Source: Paenibacillus sp. A3 (GTDB lineage: Bacteria; Bacillota; Bacilli; Paenibacillales; NBRC-103111). From it: DNA of 57,691 bases. The stretch's first letter is position 1. Each line of letters begins with the position of its first letter. Both the position numbers and the translations under genes were made by a program. The notes under the pieces are model-generated. The model was given only the letters and a program-made list of their open reading frames with translations. It searched no databases and was not told where the DNA came from. The DNA is taken from contig NZ_JTHN01000144.1 in NCBI RefSeq assembly GCF_001399685.1, positions 1 through 57,691 on the forward strand, given 5' to 3'. Below are positions 24,557 to 32,858 of this stretch, piece after piece.

Positions 24557-25762
24557 ATGACGGATCAAAATAAAGCGTTGCAACGATGGAGACTGATTCT
24601 TGGAGACGCATCCGAAGAAAAGCTCGCAGAATATTCGCAAGGAGACGGCTTGCTGGACGGTGAGGCGAAAATTTTGGACGAAGCGCTGGCCGCCATCTAC
24701 GACGGCACCGGGGGTACAGGGCTGGAAGCCGACGCCTCCTCGGGGCCGCGCTCTGCAGGGCGGGGTCCCTCTTCGCCCAAGGTGGCGAAATGGCTCGCGG
24801 ATATCCGTACCTTTTTCCCTTCGGACATCGTCTCGGTTATTCAAGTCGACGCCATTGAGCGCAAAGGGCTGACGCAGCTGCTGTTCGAACCGGAAACGCT
24901 GGCGCAGGTGAAGCCGGATATCCGCATGGTCGCGACGCTCATGGCGCTGCGCGGCAAAATTCCCGAGAAAACGAAGGATACGGCCCGGCAGCTCGTGAAA
25001 GCCGTGGTGGAGGAAATTTCCAAGAAGCTGGAGCACGACATCCGTCAGGCCGTCACCGGCGCCTTGAACCGCAGGAAGCATTCGCCGCTTCCGTCCTTAT
25101 CCGGGATGGATTGGAAAAAGACCATCCGCGCCAACCTGAAGCACTACGATACGGAAACGAAACGGCTGATCCCGGAGCGGTTCTATTTCTTCGACCGCGC
25201 GCGCAGAAGCAAAGAATGGACGGTTATTTTGGATATCGACCAGAGCGGATCGATGGCCGACTCCGTCATCTATGCTTCCGTGGTCGGCTCGATCTTCGCC
25301 AGCCTGCCGGCGCTCGACACCCGTGTCGTCGTGTTCGATACGGAGGTCGTCGATTTGACGGAGCAGTGTGCGGACGATCCCGTCGATATGCTTTTCGGTA
25401 TTCAGCTTGGAGGCGGTACGGACATCAACAAGTCGGTCGCTTACTGCGAGCAGTTCATCACCGAGCCAAAGAAGACGTTATTTATCTTGATCTCCGACCT
25501 GTACGAAGGAGGAAACCGGTCCGCGCTGATCCGCCGGATGGGGGAAATGCGGCAGGCGGGCGTGCAGGCGCTTTGCTTGCTGGCTCTATCGGACGGCGGC
25601 GTTCCGTCGTACGACGAGCAAGTCGCCAAGACGCTTGCGCAGCTCGGCATCCCGTGCTTCGGCTGCACGCCGGATATGCTCCCCGAGCTGATCGAAGGCG
25701 CGCTGCAGGGACGGAATTTGCAGGAGCTCGCCGCCAGGGCGGGGAAGGAAGCGAAGAAGTGA
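24557..25762 (+). CDS. VWA domain protein (YehP/CoxE-like)
   Basis: 401 residues. The N-terminal half is helical; the C-terminal half is a von Willebrand A domain with a complete MIDAS: DIDQSGSMADS (D-x-S-x-S, ~225-235), GGGTDIN (Thr, ~284), and LISDLYEGG (Asp, ~314). It should bind a divalent metal and a partner acidic residue. It is the effector half of the usual MoxR/VWA pair and is the last gene of the operon, followed by a terminator at 25779. Confidence 0.9.
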   Translation: MTDQNKALQRWRLILGDASEEKLAEYSQGDGLLDGEAKILDEALAAIYDGTGGTGLEADASSGPRSAGRGPSSPKVAKWLADIRTFFPSDIVSVIQVDAIERKGLTQLLFEPETLAQVKPDIRMVATLMALRGKIPEKTKDTARQLVKAVVEEISKKLEHDIRQAVTGALNRRKHSPLPSLSGMDWKKTIRANLKHYDTETKRLIPERFYFFDRARRSKEWTVILDIDQSGSMADSVIYASVVGSIFASLPALDTRVVVFDTEVVDLTEQCADDPVDMLFGIQLGGGTDINKSVAYCEQFITEPKKTLFILISDLYEGGNRSALIRRMGEMRQAGVQALCLLALSDGGVPSYDEQVAKTLAQLGIPCFGCTPDMLPELIEGALQGRNLQELAARAGKEAKK

Positions 25763-25778
25763 ACGGTTTGTTGTATTC

Positions 25779-25820
25779 AAGCGGTTGAGCAGAGAGAGAC
25801 TCTGCCCGGCCGCTTTTTTC
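25779..25820 (+). terminator. Terminator after the MoxR/VWA operon
   Basis: Nested stems AAGCGG/CCGCTT (25779-25784, 25810-25815) and GCAGAG/CTCTGC inside it, followed by a T run. Confidence 0.85.
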
Positions 25821-25863
25821 TTGAAACGGCGGTTTCTTGGGCAGGACCGGAAATAACCTCCAA

Positions 25864-25907
25864 TGGACAACGATCGTTCCTGCCGATATGATAGAAACGA
25901 ACGTTCC
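25864..25907 (+). promoter_or_regulatory. Promoter with two LexA-like (SOS) boxes ahead of the polymerase operon
   Basis: TGGACA (25864-25869) lies 17 bases before TATGAT (25887-25892). A 12-base direct repeat AACGAWCGTTCC sits at 25869-25880 and 25896-25907, over the spacer and just past the -10. Both fit AAC-N4-GTTC, seven of the eight fixed bases of the Bacillus LexA core GAAC-N4-GTTC, with the first G replaced. Two such boxes over a promoter for a repair polymerase argue for SOS control. Confidence 0.65.
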
Positions 25908-25926
25908 CATTCGGAGGAGTGCTGTC

Positions 25927-28900
25927 ATGAACAAGTTGGGGACAGGCTTTGTACATCTGCACGTCCATACGGAATATAGTTTGAAGGAAGCGGCATGCCG
26001 CTTGGAAGAACTGCTGCAAACCGCCGAATCATGGGGCATGGAAGCGCTGGCGATAACCGATAAGGGCGTCATCAACGGGATGATTCCCTTCTGCAAGCTG
26101 GCCGGGAGACACGGCATCCAGCCGATTATCGGGTGCGAGATGGATGTCGGCGATGCGGGAGACACGCTCATTTTATTGGCAGCTACCTCTCGGGGGTGCG
26201 AGCAGATCGTCGAGCTGTTGAACGGCGCTTCGTTCCATCCCCCCGCCTCCCAAGGGGATATCATCGCGCTAAGCGGCGGCAGAACCGGAAGCATCCATCG
26301 TCTGATCGCAAGCGGGCGAATGGATCTGGCCGAACAGCAAGCGCTTCAATATGTAAAATGGTTCGGGAAGGAGCATTTTTTTCTGGAGGTGCAGCACCAC
26401 GGATTCGAAGATGACGATGTGTGGCTCGAACGAACCGTTCAACTTTCCCGCGAAATGAAGCTTCCGCTAGTGGCTACCCACGATGTGCATTACCTCGCTC
26501 CCGAAGACGCCCCTTTGCTTCATAGGATCCAGCATGGAAAACAACAGTCCAAGACGGATTCCCTGCCCAAGACCGGGCCGTTTTATCTCCCCTCTCCCAT
26601 AGAAATGCAGACAAAATTCCGCCATCTCCCGGATGCTTTGGCCAATACGGTCCGAATCGCGCAGCGATGCCGGTTTCAACCGGAACCGGAAGCGTGCAGG
26701 CTTCCGCGCTTCCCCGTTTCGCAAATGCGGAGCGAAGCCGACCCTTCGGAATATCGATCCGAAACGGAAAAAACAGACTCCGCCAATCCGCCGCGCAGCG
26801 CGGATGACGCATTGCGCGATTTATGTCTGGAAGGAATGCGGGTTCGCTTCGGTTCGTCCGTTTCCGCTCCCGCCGGCTCGGAATGGGAAAACGCGACAGC
26901 TCGAATGAATCGGGAGCTTGAGGTCATTACGAAACGAGAGCTTTCCGACTACTTCCTGATCGTATGGGATATCGTACGGCATGCGCGAAACCGGAACATT
27001 CCCGTCGGACCCGGTAGAGGCTCCGCCGCTGGAAGCCTGGTGGCGTATCTGCTCGGTATAACCGAGGTGAATCCGCTGCTGCACGGCCTATCCTTTGAAC
27101 GTTTTTTGAGCCCGGATCGCGCCGATTTACCGGATATCGATATCGACGTCTGTCAAAGAAGACGCCATGAGCTGCTGCAGTACGTCAAAGACAAGTACGG
27201 TGCTGACCGGATCGCGCATATCGGTGTGCTGAATACTTACGGGACGCGAGGGGCGGTTCGGGAAGCCGGGACTTATTTGGGCCTGCCGAAAAAGCAAGTG
27301 GATGTACTGACAAAGCTGCTTCCCTCTTTTTCCGGAAAAGGCGGTATCCGTCACTGTCTGCAGACCCTGCCGGAGCTGCAAAAGCTCCCGCTCCATAAAG
27401 AGCCGTTCAACTCGCTCTTTCAACTCGCCGAACGGCTTGAAGGGCTGCCTCATCAGCACTCCGCTCACCCTTCGGGGATTATACTCGGGGATGAGCATTT
27501 GGCCCGGACGATTCCTCTGCAGCAAAGGCCGAACGGGGAAACGATGACGCCCTTTACCAAGGAAGACATCAAAACGATAGGCTTATTGAAAATCGATCTT
27601 CTCGGTTTGCGTAATTTGACGATCATTCACGATACGCTTGCCTCGATTCGCGAACGAACGGGCAAGCAGCTTGCGGTGAGCGCGATTCCCCCGGACGATC
27701 CGGAAACGTTCAGCACGATCGGCGGCGGAAATACGCTGGGCTGCTTTCAATTGGAAAGCATGGGCATCCGCCAGTTGCTACGCAGAATTCGTCCGCAGAG
27801 CATCTCCCATTTAGCCGACCTGCTTGCGTTATATCGGCCTGGGGCATGGACCGAGGGAATCGTTGACACGTATTTGCGACGGCACCGGGGCGAAGAGACC
27901 TTCCAGGTTGTTCGGCCGGAAATGGAACCTGTTCTTTCGCCGACTTACGGCTTGATCCTGTATCAGGAGCAGGTGATGGCGATTGCACAAGCGGTGACAG
28001 GCTGTTCCCTGGGCGAAGCCGACTCGCTCCGGCGCGCGCTTTCCGCCAAATCCGTCGAAGCGCTGACCACTCACCAGCAGCGGTTTCTGGAGGGAGCGGC
28101 CAAGCAGGGCGTGACGGAGAAGGAGGCGCTGGCCGTATTCGATTTTTTGGCCCGGTTTGCCGGGTACAGCTTCAATAAAGCCCATAGCGTTTCCTACGCC
28201 TATCTGGCCTACTGGACCGTTTACTTAAAGACGCACTTCCCGAAAGAGTATATGGCCTCCTTATTAAGCGGGGAGGGAGGATACTACGACAAAAAAGTAT
28301 ATGTTAGGGAGATCTTGAACATGGGGCTCTCCCTGCTCGGTCCGGATATTAACCGGAGCGGGTTCGGTTTTCGGGCTGAAGCTGAAGGGATACGCGCTGG
28401 CCTGGATGCGGTTCAAGGCTCGGGACCGGAATCCGTGATCGCTTTGCTGCGCTCCCGTTATGACGATAGCGAATTCCGGTCTTTTCACGAATGGGTAGAA
28501 CGGATGAAAGCATGCCGGGTCAAAAAGCCGGTGCTCGAAGCCTGGGTTGCTTCGGGCGCCTGCGATCGGATGGGCTCCCGGCGTGAGATGTTGGCGTACT
28601 TGAACGGCTTGCCGACCGCAGTCGGCGATCATTCGGTATCCGCAGCAGCGATACCCGATTTTACCGAACCGGAAAAAAGAAAGATGGAAAAGGCGCTGCT
28701 CGGGTTTTCGCTGCAGCCGTCTTCATCCGCGAATTGGGAGCAGTTTGCGCAGCGTTTCAACATCGTTCCGATCCAAGCGTTATCCGATTTTGCCGATTAT
28801 ACCCGTGTCCGGCTATGCGGAACAATCATCCAAAGCAGAAGGCATCCGACCCATGACGGACAATACGTGCTTACGCTCGTCGTACAGGATCATACCGATA

Positions 28901-29046
28901 TGATCGAAGTCGTAGTGTACCCCAAAACATACAAATCTTTCTTATACGAATTGAATCCCCGGGGCATATTACTGGAAGGCATCGTTCGGCTGCAGAACGA
29001 GCGCGTCCACGTCGTTGCGGACAAAATCAAAGCGCTTGGAGGATGA
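25927..29046 (+). CDS. DnaE-type DNA polymerase III alpha subunit (accessory, repair type)
   Basis: 1039 residues from the ATG at 25927 behind GGAGGAG; an in-frame start 90 bases earlier lies inside the promoter. Parts: PHP domain (FVHLHVHTEYSLKEA, ~8-22; THDVHYL later), polymerase core with PGRGSAAGSLVAYLLG (~360-376) and the catalytic aspartates in LPDIDIDVCQ (~401-410), helical finger region, and a C-terminal OB domain (VRLCGTIIQSRRHPTHDG onward, ~960). It is short for a replicative DnaE and is followed by DUF72 and uracil-DNA glycosylase genes with coupled starts. With the LexA-like boxes, this suggests damage-induced, possibly error-prone synthesis like DnaE2. Confidence 0.9.
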   Translation: MNKLGTGFVHLHVHTEYSLKEAACRLEELLQTAESWGMEALAITDKGVINGMIPFCKLAGRHGIQPIIGCEMDVGDAGDTLILLAATSRGCEQIVELLNGASFHPPASQGDIIALSGGRTGSIHRLIASGRMDLAEQQALQYVKWFGKEHFFLEVQHHGFEDDDVWLERTVQLSREMKLPLVATHDVHYLAPEDAPLLHRIQHGKQQSKTDSLPKTGPFYLPSPIEMQTKFRHLPDALANTVRIAQRCRFQPEPEACRLPRFPVSQMRSEADPSEYRSETEKTDSANPPRSADDALRDLCLEGMRVRFGSSVSAPAGSEWENATARMNRELEVITKRELSDYFLIVWDIVRHARNRNIPVGPGRGSAAGSLVAYLLGITEVNPLLHGLSFERFLSPDRADLPDIDIDVCQRRRHELLQYVKDKYGADRIAHIGVLNTYGTRGAVREAGTYLGLPKKQVDVLTKLLPSFSGKGGIRHCLQTLPELQKLPLHKEPFNSLFQLAERLEGLPHQHSAHPSGIILGDEHLARTIPLQQRPNGETMTPFTKEDIKTIGLLKIDLLGLRNLTIIHDTLASIRERTGKQLAVSAIPPDDPETFSTIGGGNTLGCFQLESMGIRQLLRRIRPQSISHLADLLALYRPGAWTEGIVDTYLRRHRGEETFQVVRPEMEPVLSPTYGLILYQEQVMAIAQAVTGCSLGEADSLRRALSAKSVEALTTHQQRFLEGAAKQGVTEKEALAVFDFLARFAGYSFNKAHSVSYAYLAYWTVYLKTHFPKEYMASLLSGEGGYYDKKVYVREILNMGLSLLGPDINRSGFGFRAEAEGIRAGLDAVQGSGPESVIALLRSRYDDSEFRSFHEWVERMKACRVKKPVLEAWVASGACDRMGSRREMLAYLNGLPTAVGDHSVSAAAIPDFTEPEKRKMEKALLGFSLQPSSSANWEQFAQRFNIVPIQALSDFADYTRVRLCGTIIQSRRHPTHDGQYVLTLVVQDHTDMIEVVVYPKTYKSFLYELNPRGILLEGIVRLQNERVHVVADKIKALGG

Positions 29047-29048
29047 CT

Positions 29049-29834
29049 ATGCTCTTGATCGGAACGGCCGGCTACAGCTATGAGGATTGGCGAGGGGTCT
29101 TTTACCCCGAAGATTTGAACAAAAAAGAAATGCTTTCCTTTTACGCCCGGGAATTTTCGTTTACCGAGGTAAACTCATCGTTTTACGCGATGCCCAACCG
29201 GTTTATGCTGTATCATATGCGCGAAAAAACGCCGGAGGGCTTTCAGTTTGTCATCAAAGCCTATCGGGGGATGACGCACAAAAGGGAAGATAACGAGCAG
29301 CACTTCCGCGATTTTAAGGAATCATTGAAGCCGTTAATCGAAGTGGGCAAGCTGGGATGTGTGCTGGCCCAGTTCCCGACCAGCTTCCGGAACCGGGATG
29401 AAAACCGGGATTATTTGAAGGAATTCAAAGAGCAGATGGGCGACATTCCGGTCGTTGTGGAATTTCGTCACGAGGAATGGATCGATGAACGGATATTCGA
29501 CCTGCTGGAGGAAGAGCAATTAGGTTACGTTTGCGTGGACGAGCCGCAGTTTAAGACGCTCGTTCCGCCTATTATCCGGGCGACCGGCCCGATCGGGTAT
29601 GTCCGGTTTCACGGCCGGAATTACAAGAAATGGTGGCATCACAAAGAGGCGTACGAACGGTATGATTATTTGTACAGCGAGAGCGAACTGGAAAATTGGG
29701 TTCCGAATATTCGCAAGCTTGCCGAAAAAACGGAAAAGACGTTCATCAGCATGAACAACCATTACCGGGCGCAGGCGGTCATCAACGGGCGGATGCTGCG
29801 GGAGATGCTGGAGCAGGAGGCGGTTCCCACATGA
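29049..29834 (+). CDS. DUF72 family protein (YecE-like)
   Basis: 261 residues. Start ATG 29049 is preferred over the ATG at 29043, because GGAGG at 29038-29042 is at the right distance only for the former. A TIM-barrel DUF72 protein: LLIGTAGYSYEDWRGVFYP at the start, FTEVNSSFYAMPN, then VVVEFRHEEW, YVRFHGRN, and a C-terminal FISMNNHYRAQAVING. The function of DUF72 is unknown, though it often lies near DNA-repair genes. It is coupled to the glycosylase gene by a 4-base overlap (ATGA). Confidence 0.9.
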   Translation: MLLIGTAGYSYEDWRGVFYPEDLNKKEMLSFYAREFSFTEVNSSFYAMPNRFMLYHMREKTPEGFQFVIKAYRGMTHKREDNEQHFRDFKESLKPLIEVGKLGCVLAQFPTSFRNRDENRDYLKEFKEQMGDIPVVVEFRHEEWIDERIFDLLEEEQLGYVCVDEPQFKTLVPPIIRATGPIGYVRFHGRNYKKWWHHKEAYERYDYLYSESELENWVPNIRKLAEKTEKTFISMNNHYRAQAVINGRMLREMLEQEAVPT

Positions 29835-30430
29835 CGGTTGCGACGACCATCCCTCAGGATTTGCATGCGATCGGCAATCTGGAAGCATTGGAAGCCGTAT
29901 GTCAGCGTGTCTTTTTACCGGAACCCGGAGAGCGGCTTGTGTTCGGCGAAGGACCGGAGCATGCCCAACTGCTGCTTATCGGGGAGGCCCCTGGGGAAAA
30001 AGAAGCCGAGACCGGACGGCCGTTTGTCGGCAATTCGGGAAGGCTGCTGGACAAATATTTGCAGGAGGCGGACATTCTCAGGGAGGACGCTTACGTGACG
30101 AACGTCATCAAAGTAAGACCTCCCGGCAATCGGACGCCGCGGATCTCGGAGGTAAAAGAGGCGGTGCCGATTTTGCTCCGGCAAATCGATCTGATCCGCC
30201 CGGCGGTCATCGTTTGTCTGGGAAGCATAGCCTTGCAGGCCGTATTGGATCGAAAAGCGAAAATAACCGAAATCCGCGGCGTGTGGCAGGAGAAGGATGG
30301 AATCCGCATCATGCCGACCTACCATCCGTCCGCCGTATTTCGCGACGAGAATAAAAGAGAGCTTCTGAAACAGGACCTCTTCTCCGTCGGAGAAGCCTTA
30401 AGAGAGAGGGGAATCCGGCCGGAAAAATAA
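29831..30430 (+). CDS. Uracil-DNA glycosylase superfamily protein, family-4-like but lacking Fe-S cysteines
   Basis: 199 residues. Family 4/5-type motifs: LLIGEAPGEKEAETGRPFVG (motif A), TNVIKVRPPGNR, and MPTYHPSAVFRD (motif B with its His). Such enzymes remove uracil from DNA. Family 4 members bind a 4Fe-4S cluster through four cysteines; here only two cysteines exist (EAVCQRVF and IVCLGS), and the places that normally hold Cys (TNVIKC, and the Cys ahead of LLRQI) are valine, so no cluster can form in the usual way. The ATG overlaps the DUF72 stop. It ends the polymerase-DUF72-UDG operon. Confidence 0.88.
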   Translation: MTVATTIPQDLHAIGNLEALEAVCQRVFLPEPGERLVFGEGPEHAQLLLIGEAPGEKEAETGRPFVGNSGRLLDKYLQEADILREDAYVTNVIKVRPPGNRTPRISEVKEAVPILLRQIDLIRPAVIVCLGSIALQAVLDRKAKITEIRGVWQEKDGIRIMPTYHPSAVFRDENKRELLKQDLFSVGEALRERGIRPEK

Positions 30431-30459
30431 AGGAACTCCGATGCGTTAGTCGGAGCATT
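30426..30459 (+). terminator. Terminator hairpin overlapping a dispersed repeat
   Basis: CTCCGA (30435-30440) pairs with TCGGAG (30449-30454), followed by CATTTTG. The hairpin starts inside the motif AATAAAGGAACTCCGATGC, which recurs near 42240-42427. Confidence 0.7.
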
Positions 30460-30601
30460 TTGAACGTCCGTCGGCAAATAGCGGAAGCACAGGGGGGCTT
30501 CATCCGTGTCGAAAATTTTCGTTCACTCGGATTTCGGCTTGATAATACCCCTGCGGTTCCGCTAATTTTCACAGACCGGCGAAATGCGCTGGACTAAAAA
30601 A

Positions 30602-32473
30602 TTACATATGCATAATCATGCCTTCAAATTGCATTTCGAACCAAATGATTTTACCGCTCGAACTTCCGCTAACGGCATTGATTTGCAAATAGGAGTTATT
30701 TACTGTTGGAGCTTGAATCATTAAGTTTCCAACTTGTCTGCTTTTTAATTCTGTTATAGCAAGCGAAGTCCCGTTCCAGCTCAATTTGTACATCCTGTTA
30801 TCCATATTGCTTACCGAGCCCATTTCCCGTGCTGTTATAAAGAGCAGCCCTTCTGCGCAGATGCCCAAATACATACCATTTACTTTATTTACAATTCTTT
30901 TCGTTGTCGCAGGATCAATTGTCGCAGAGACAGCAGACTCGAAAACATTGATCGCTCTTTTCACAGGAACCGCATGCAGATTGCCTCCGTGGTTTATATC
31001 GCCTGCCGTATTATCGTAGAAGGAATTGCCCCTTATGTCCAAACCGAATCTGGCATTTACCAATTTCAGTCCGTACTCCGAGTTGCGCCTGCAAATATTG
31101 TCTATGACCTTGACATTTCTTCCATCACCAAGCAGTACAATGCCGGAACCCGTATTGCTTTCGACAATATTATTCGAAATGATGACATCGCTTTGAACAT
31201 TTGCCCCGTAGCTGATCCCGCCGGTTTTACATCCTTTTACAATGTTGTTTGAAATAACGCTGCTTTGCGTTTGCGTGCCATCGCTATAATCAAGATGAAT
31301 TCCGTAATTGGAGCAGGATGTCACTTCGTTATTCGAAATCGTTACATAATCGCTGTCAATCGAATAAATTCCCGAATGAATAGCGTCAGCAGGGTCGGGA
31401 GCCGCATTGGTTCCCGTAACGACATTGCCTGTGATCGTAATGTACCTGCAGTAATCTTCGAGATGAATTCCTTGTCTTCTAAAGTTGGAAATCTGGTTAC
31501 CCATGATGCAGACTCTGGTAGCGCCGGCAACGCCAATCCCAAATCCGGCGGTTGTCCCCTTGCCTAAATCAGCGGTAATGATGTTGTTCGAAATGACGTA
31601 ATTATAGCCTGCATCCTCAGGTTTGCGGTCATATCCGGGAATCTGAATGGGATGATTCAGTTCAATAGCGTCTCCTGAAATATTGATAAATTTATTATTC
31701 GTGATAAGTACGTCATGCAGATCGTTGGCCTGATCATTGACCAGAAAACCGTATCCCAAGTTATCAAAAACATTGCCGACGATTTCAATATTGGAATTTA
31801 ATTTCGAATTGATTTCGATTCCTGTTGCGGCAGGCAAGCCGGTCGTCGTATTTGTTTTTCCGGTAAAAATATTATTTCGGATCTTGATATTGGAATTATT
31901 CCCCTCAAAGGATAGCAGTATATTCGTACTCTCATCTGTATCCTTCGTTTCCGGGTCGTCCGCCACATCCCTTGTGCTTTGTAACGTTAGATTTTCAATG
32001 ACAATATTGGAGCCGCGAATTCTCAGCATCGTGGTGCCTATATTGCTTTGCAGGATCGAGGCGTGGGCAGACGACCCCCGAAACGTTACATTATCGTAGA
32101 CGCCGAAGTTGATGGAATGGGTGAGGTAGGTTCCTTTCGGGAAATAAACGACGCCCCCTCCAGCATTTCTTGCTGCCGCAGCCGCCAGTTCAACAGCCGT
32201 TTGATCATCGTGTTCAACGATCGCATTGGTTACGTTCGTAAGTGCATTGCCGTACAGGGTAATGACTTTCGTTGTGGTGTTAATTGATTTTACCGCTTCC
32301 AGCAATACGCTGCCGCCCGGACCGGCTCCATAAATGGCGATGCCCTGATTCACTTTAAAATCAATCACATTCGTTACTGTCAGGGTATTCGTACCGGCGG
32401 CAATGCTGCCGGACGTTCTTTGGGTGCTCCCCGAACCGTTATAGCTCATCACATTATAAATATCAGTTGGCAT
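30602..32473 (-). CDS. Right-handed beta-helix protein (pectate-lyase/tailspike-like)
   Basis: 623 residues from the ATG at 32473 (MPTDIYNVMSYNGSG) behind AAAGGAGACACC; an upstream in-frame start lacks a ribosome binding site. The N-terminal half has NAGGGVVYFPKGTYLT (GH55/Pectate_lyase_3 type, ~110-125), followed by many parallel beta-helix coils (NIVIENLTLQ, VTISNNEVTS, VIISNNIVES, IRNNIFTG). No signal peptide, so export is unclear. It is AT-rich against neighbours (many AAT/ATT codons), suggesting transfer. The catalytic residues of a lyase are not evident; it may be a phage-tailspike type or a glycan-binding protein. Its sugar importer neighbour is on the other strand. Confidence 0.85.
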   Translation of the reverse strand: MPTDIYNVMSYNGSGSTQRTSGSIAAGTNTLTVTNVIDFKVNQGIAIYGAGPGGSVLLEAVKSINTTTKVITLYGNALTNVTNAIVEHDDQTAVELAAAAARNAGGGVVYFPKGTYLTHSINFGVYDNVTFRGSSAHASILQSNIGTTMLRIRGSNIVIENLTLQSTRDVADDPETKDTDESTNILLSFEGNNSNIKIRNNIFTGKTNTTTGLPAATGIEINSKLNSNIEIVGNVFDNLGYGFLVNDQANDLHDVLITNNKFINISGDAIELNHPIQIPGYDRKPEDAGYNYVISNNIITADLGKGTTAGFGIGVAGATRVCIMGNQISNFRRQGIHLEDYCRYITITGNVVTGTNAAPDPADAIHSGIYSIDSDYVTISNNEVTSCSNYGIHLDYSDGTQTQSSVISNNIVKGCKTGGISYGANVQSDVIISNNIVESNTGSGIVLLGDGRNVKVIDNICRRNSEYGLKLVNARFGLDIRGNSFYDNTAGDINHGGNLHAVPVKRAINVFESAVSATIDPATTKRIVNKVNGMYLGICAEGLLFITAREMGSVSNMDNRMYKLSWNGTSLAITELKSRQVGNLMIQAPTVNNSYLQINAVSGSSSGKIIWFEMQFEGMIMHM

Positions 32474-32858
32474 ACGGTGTCTCCTTTGCATGTTTAGTGT
32501 AGGTGGAAAGCTTTGGGAAAGCACATGAATCAAACATATTGATTACAAACAGTCTGGATTAGAGCATGAACCTGCTTATCGGGCTTATTTCACCCCCCTC
32601 TCTTTGCTCAAACGATTAAGCTTATAAGGTTATCTTATCCTACGGGACCTTGAATTTTTTTCAATGTTTTTACACTGTTTTTTCATGAAAATTGCAATTG
32701 GTTAACCTCGGTTCATCTCATTGCCGATGTCCAGCCCGCGCCTTCCGCCCCGCACCCACCACCTGAAAAAATCAAACCTCATTCCTAAAGTTCATGCATT
32801 GTTCGATCGGAGCGTATCCGCCATAATGAGCTTATTAAACCAGAGGGGGAAACGAACG
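32474..32858. other. Divergent intergenic region, beta-helix gene / sugar ABC operon
   Basis: 385 bases without a gene. It is AT-rich in the middle (32630-32700). Ribosome binding sites of both neighbours lie at its edges: AAAGGAG on the minus strand at 32477-32487, and GAGGGGG on the plus strand at 32843-32849. I could not find a convincing -35/-10 pair for either gene. Confidence 0.4.
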
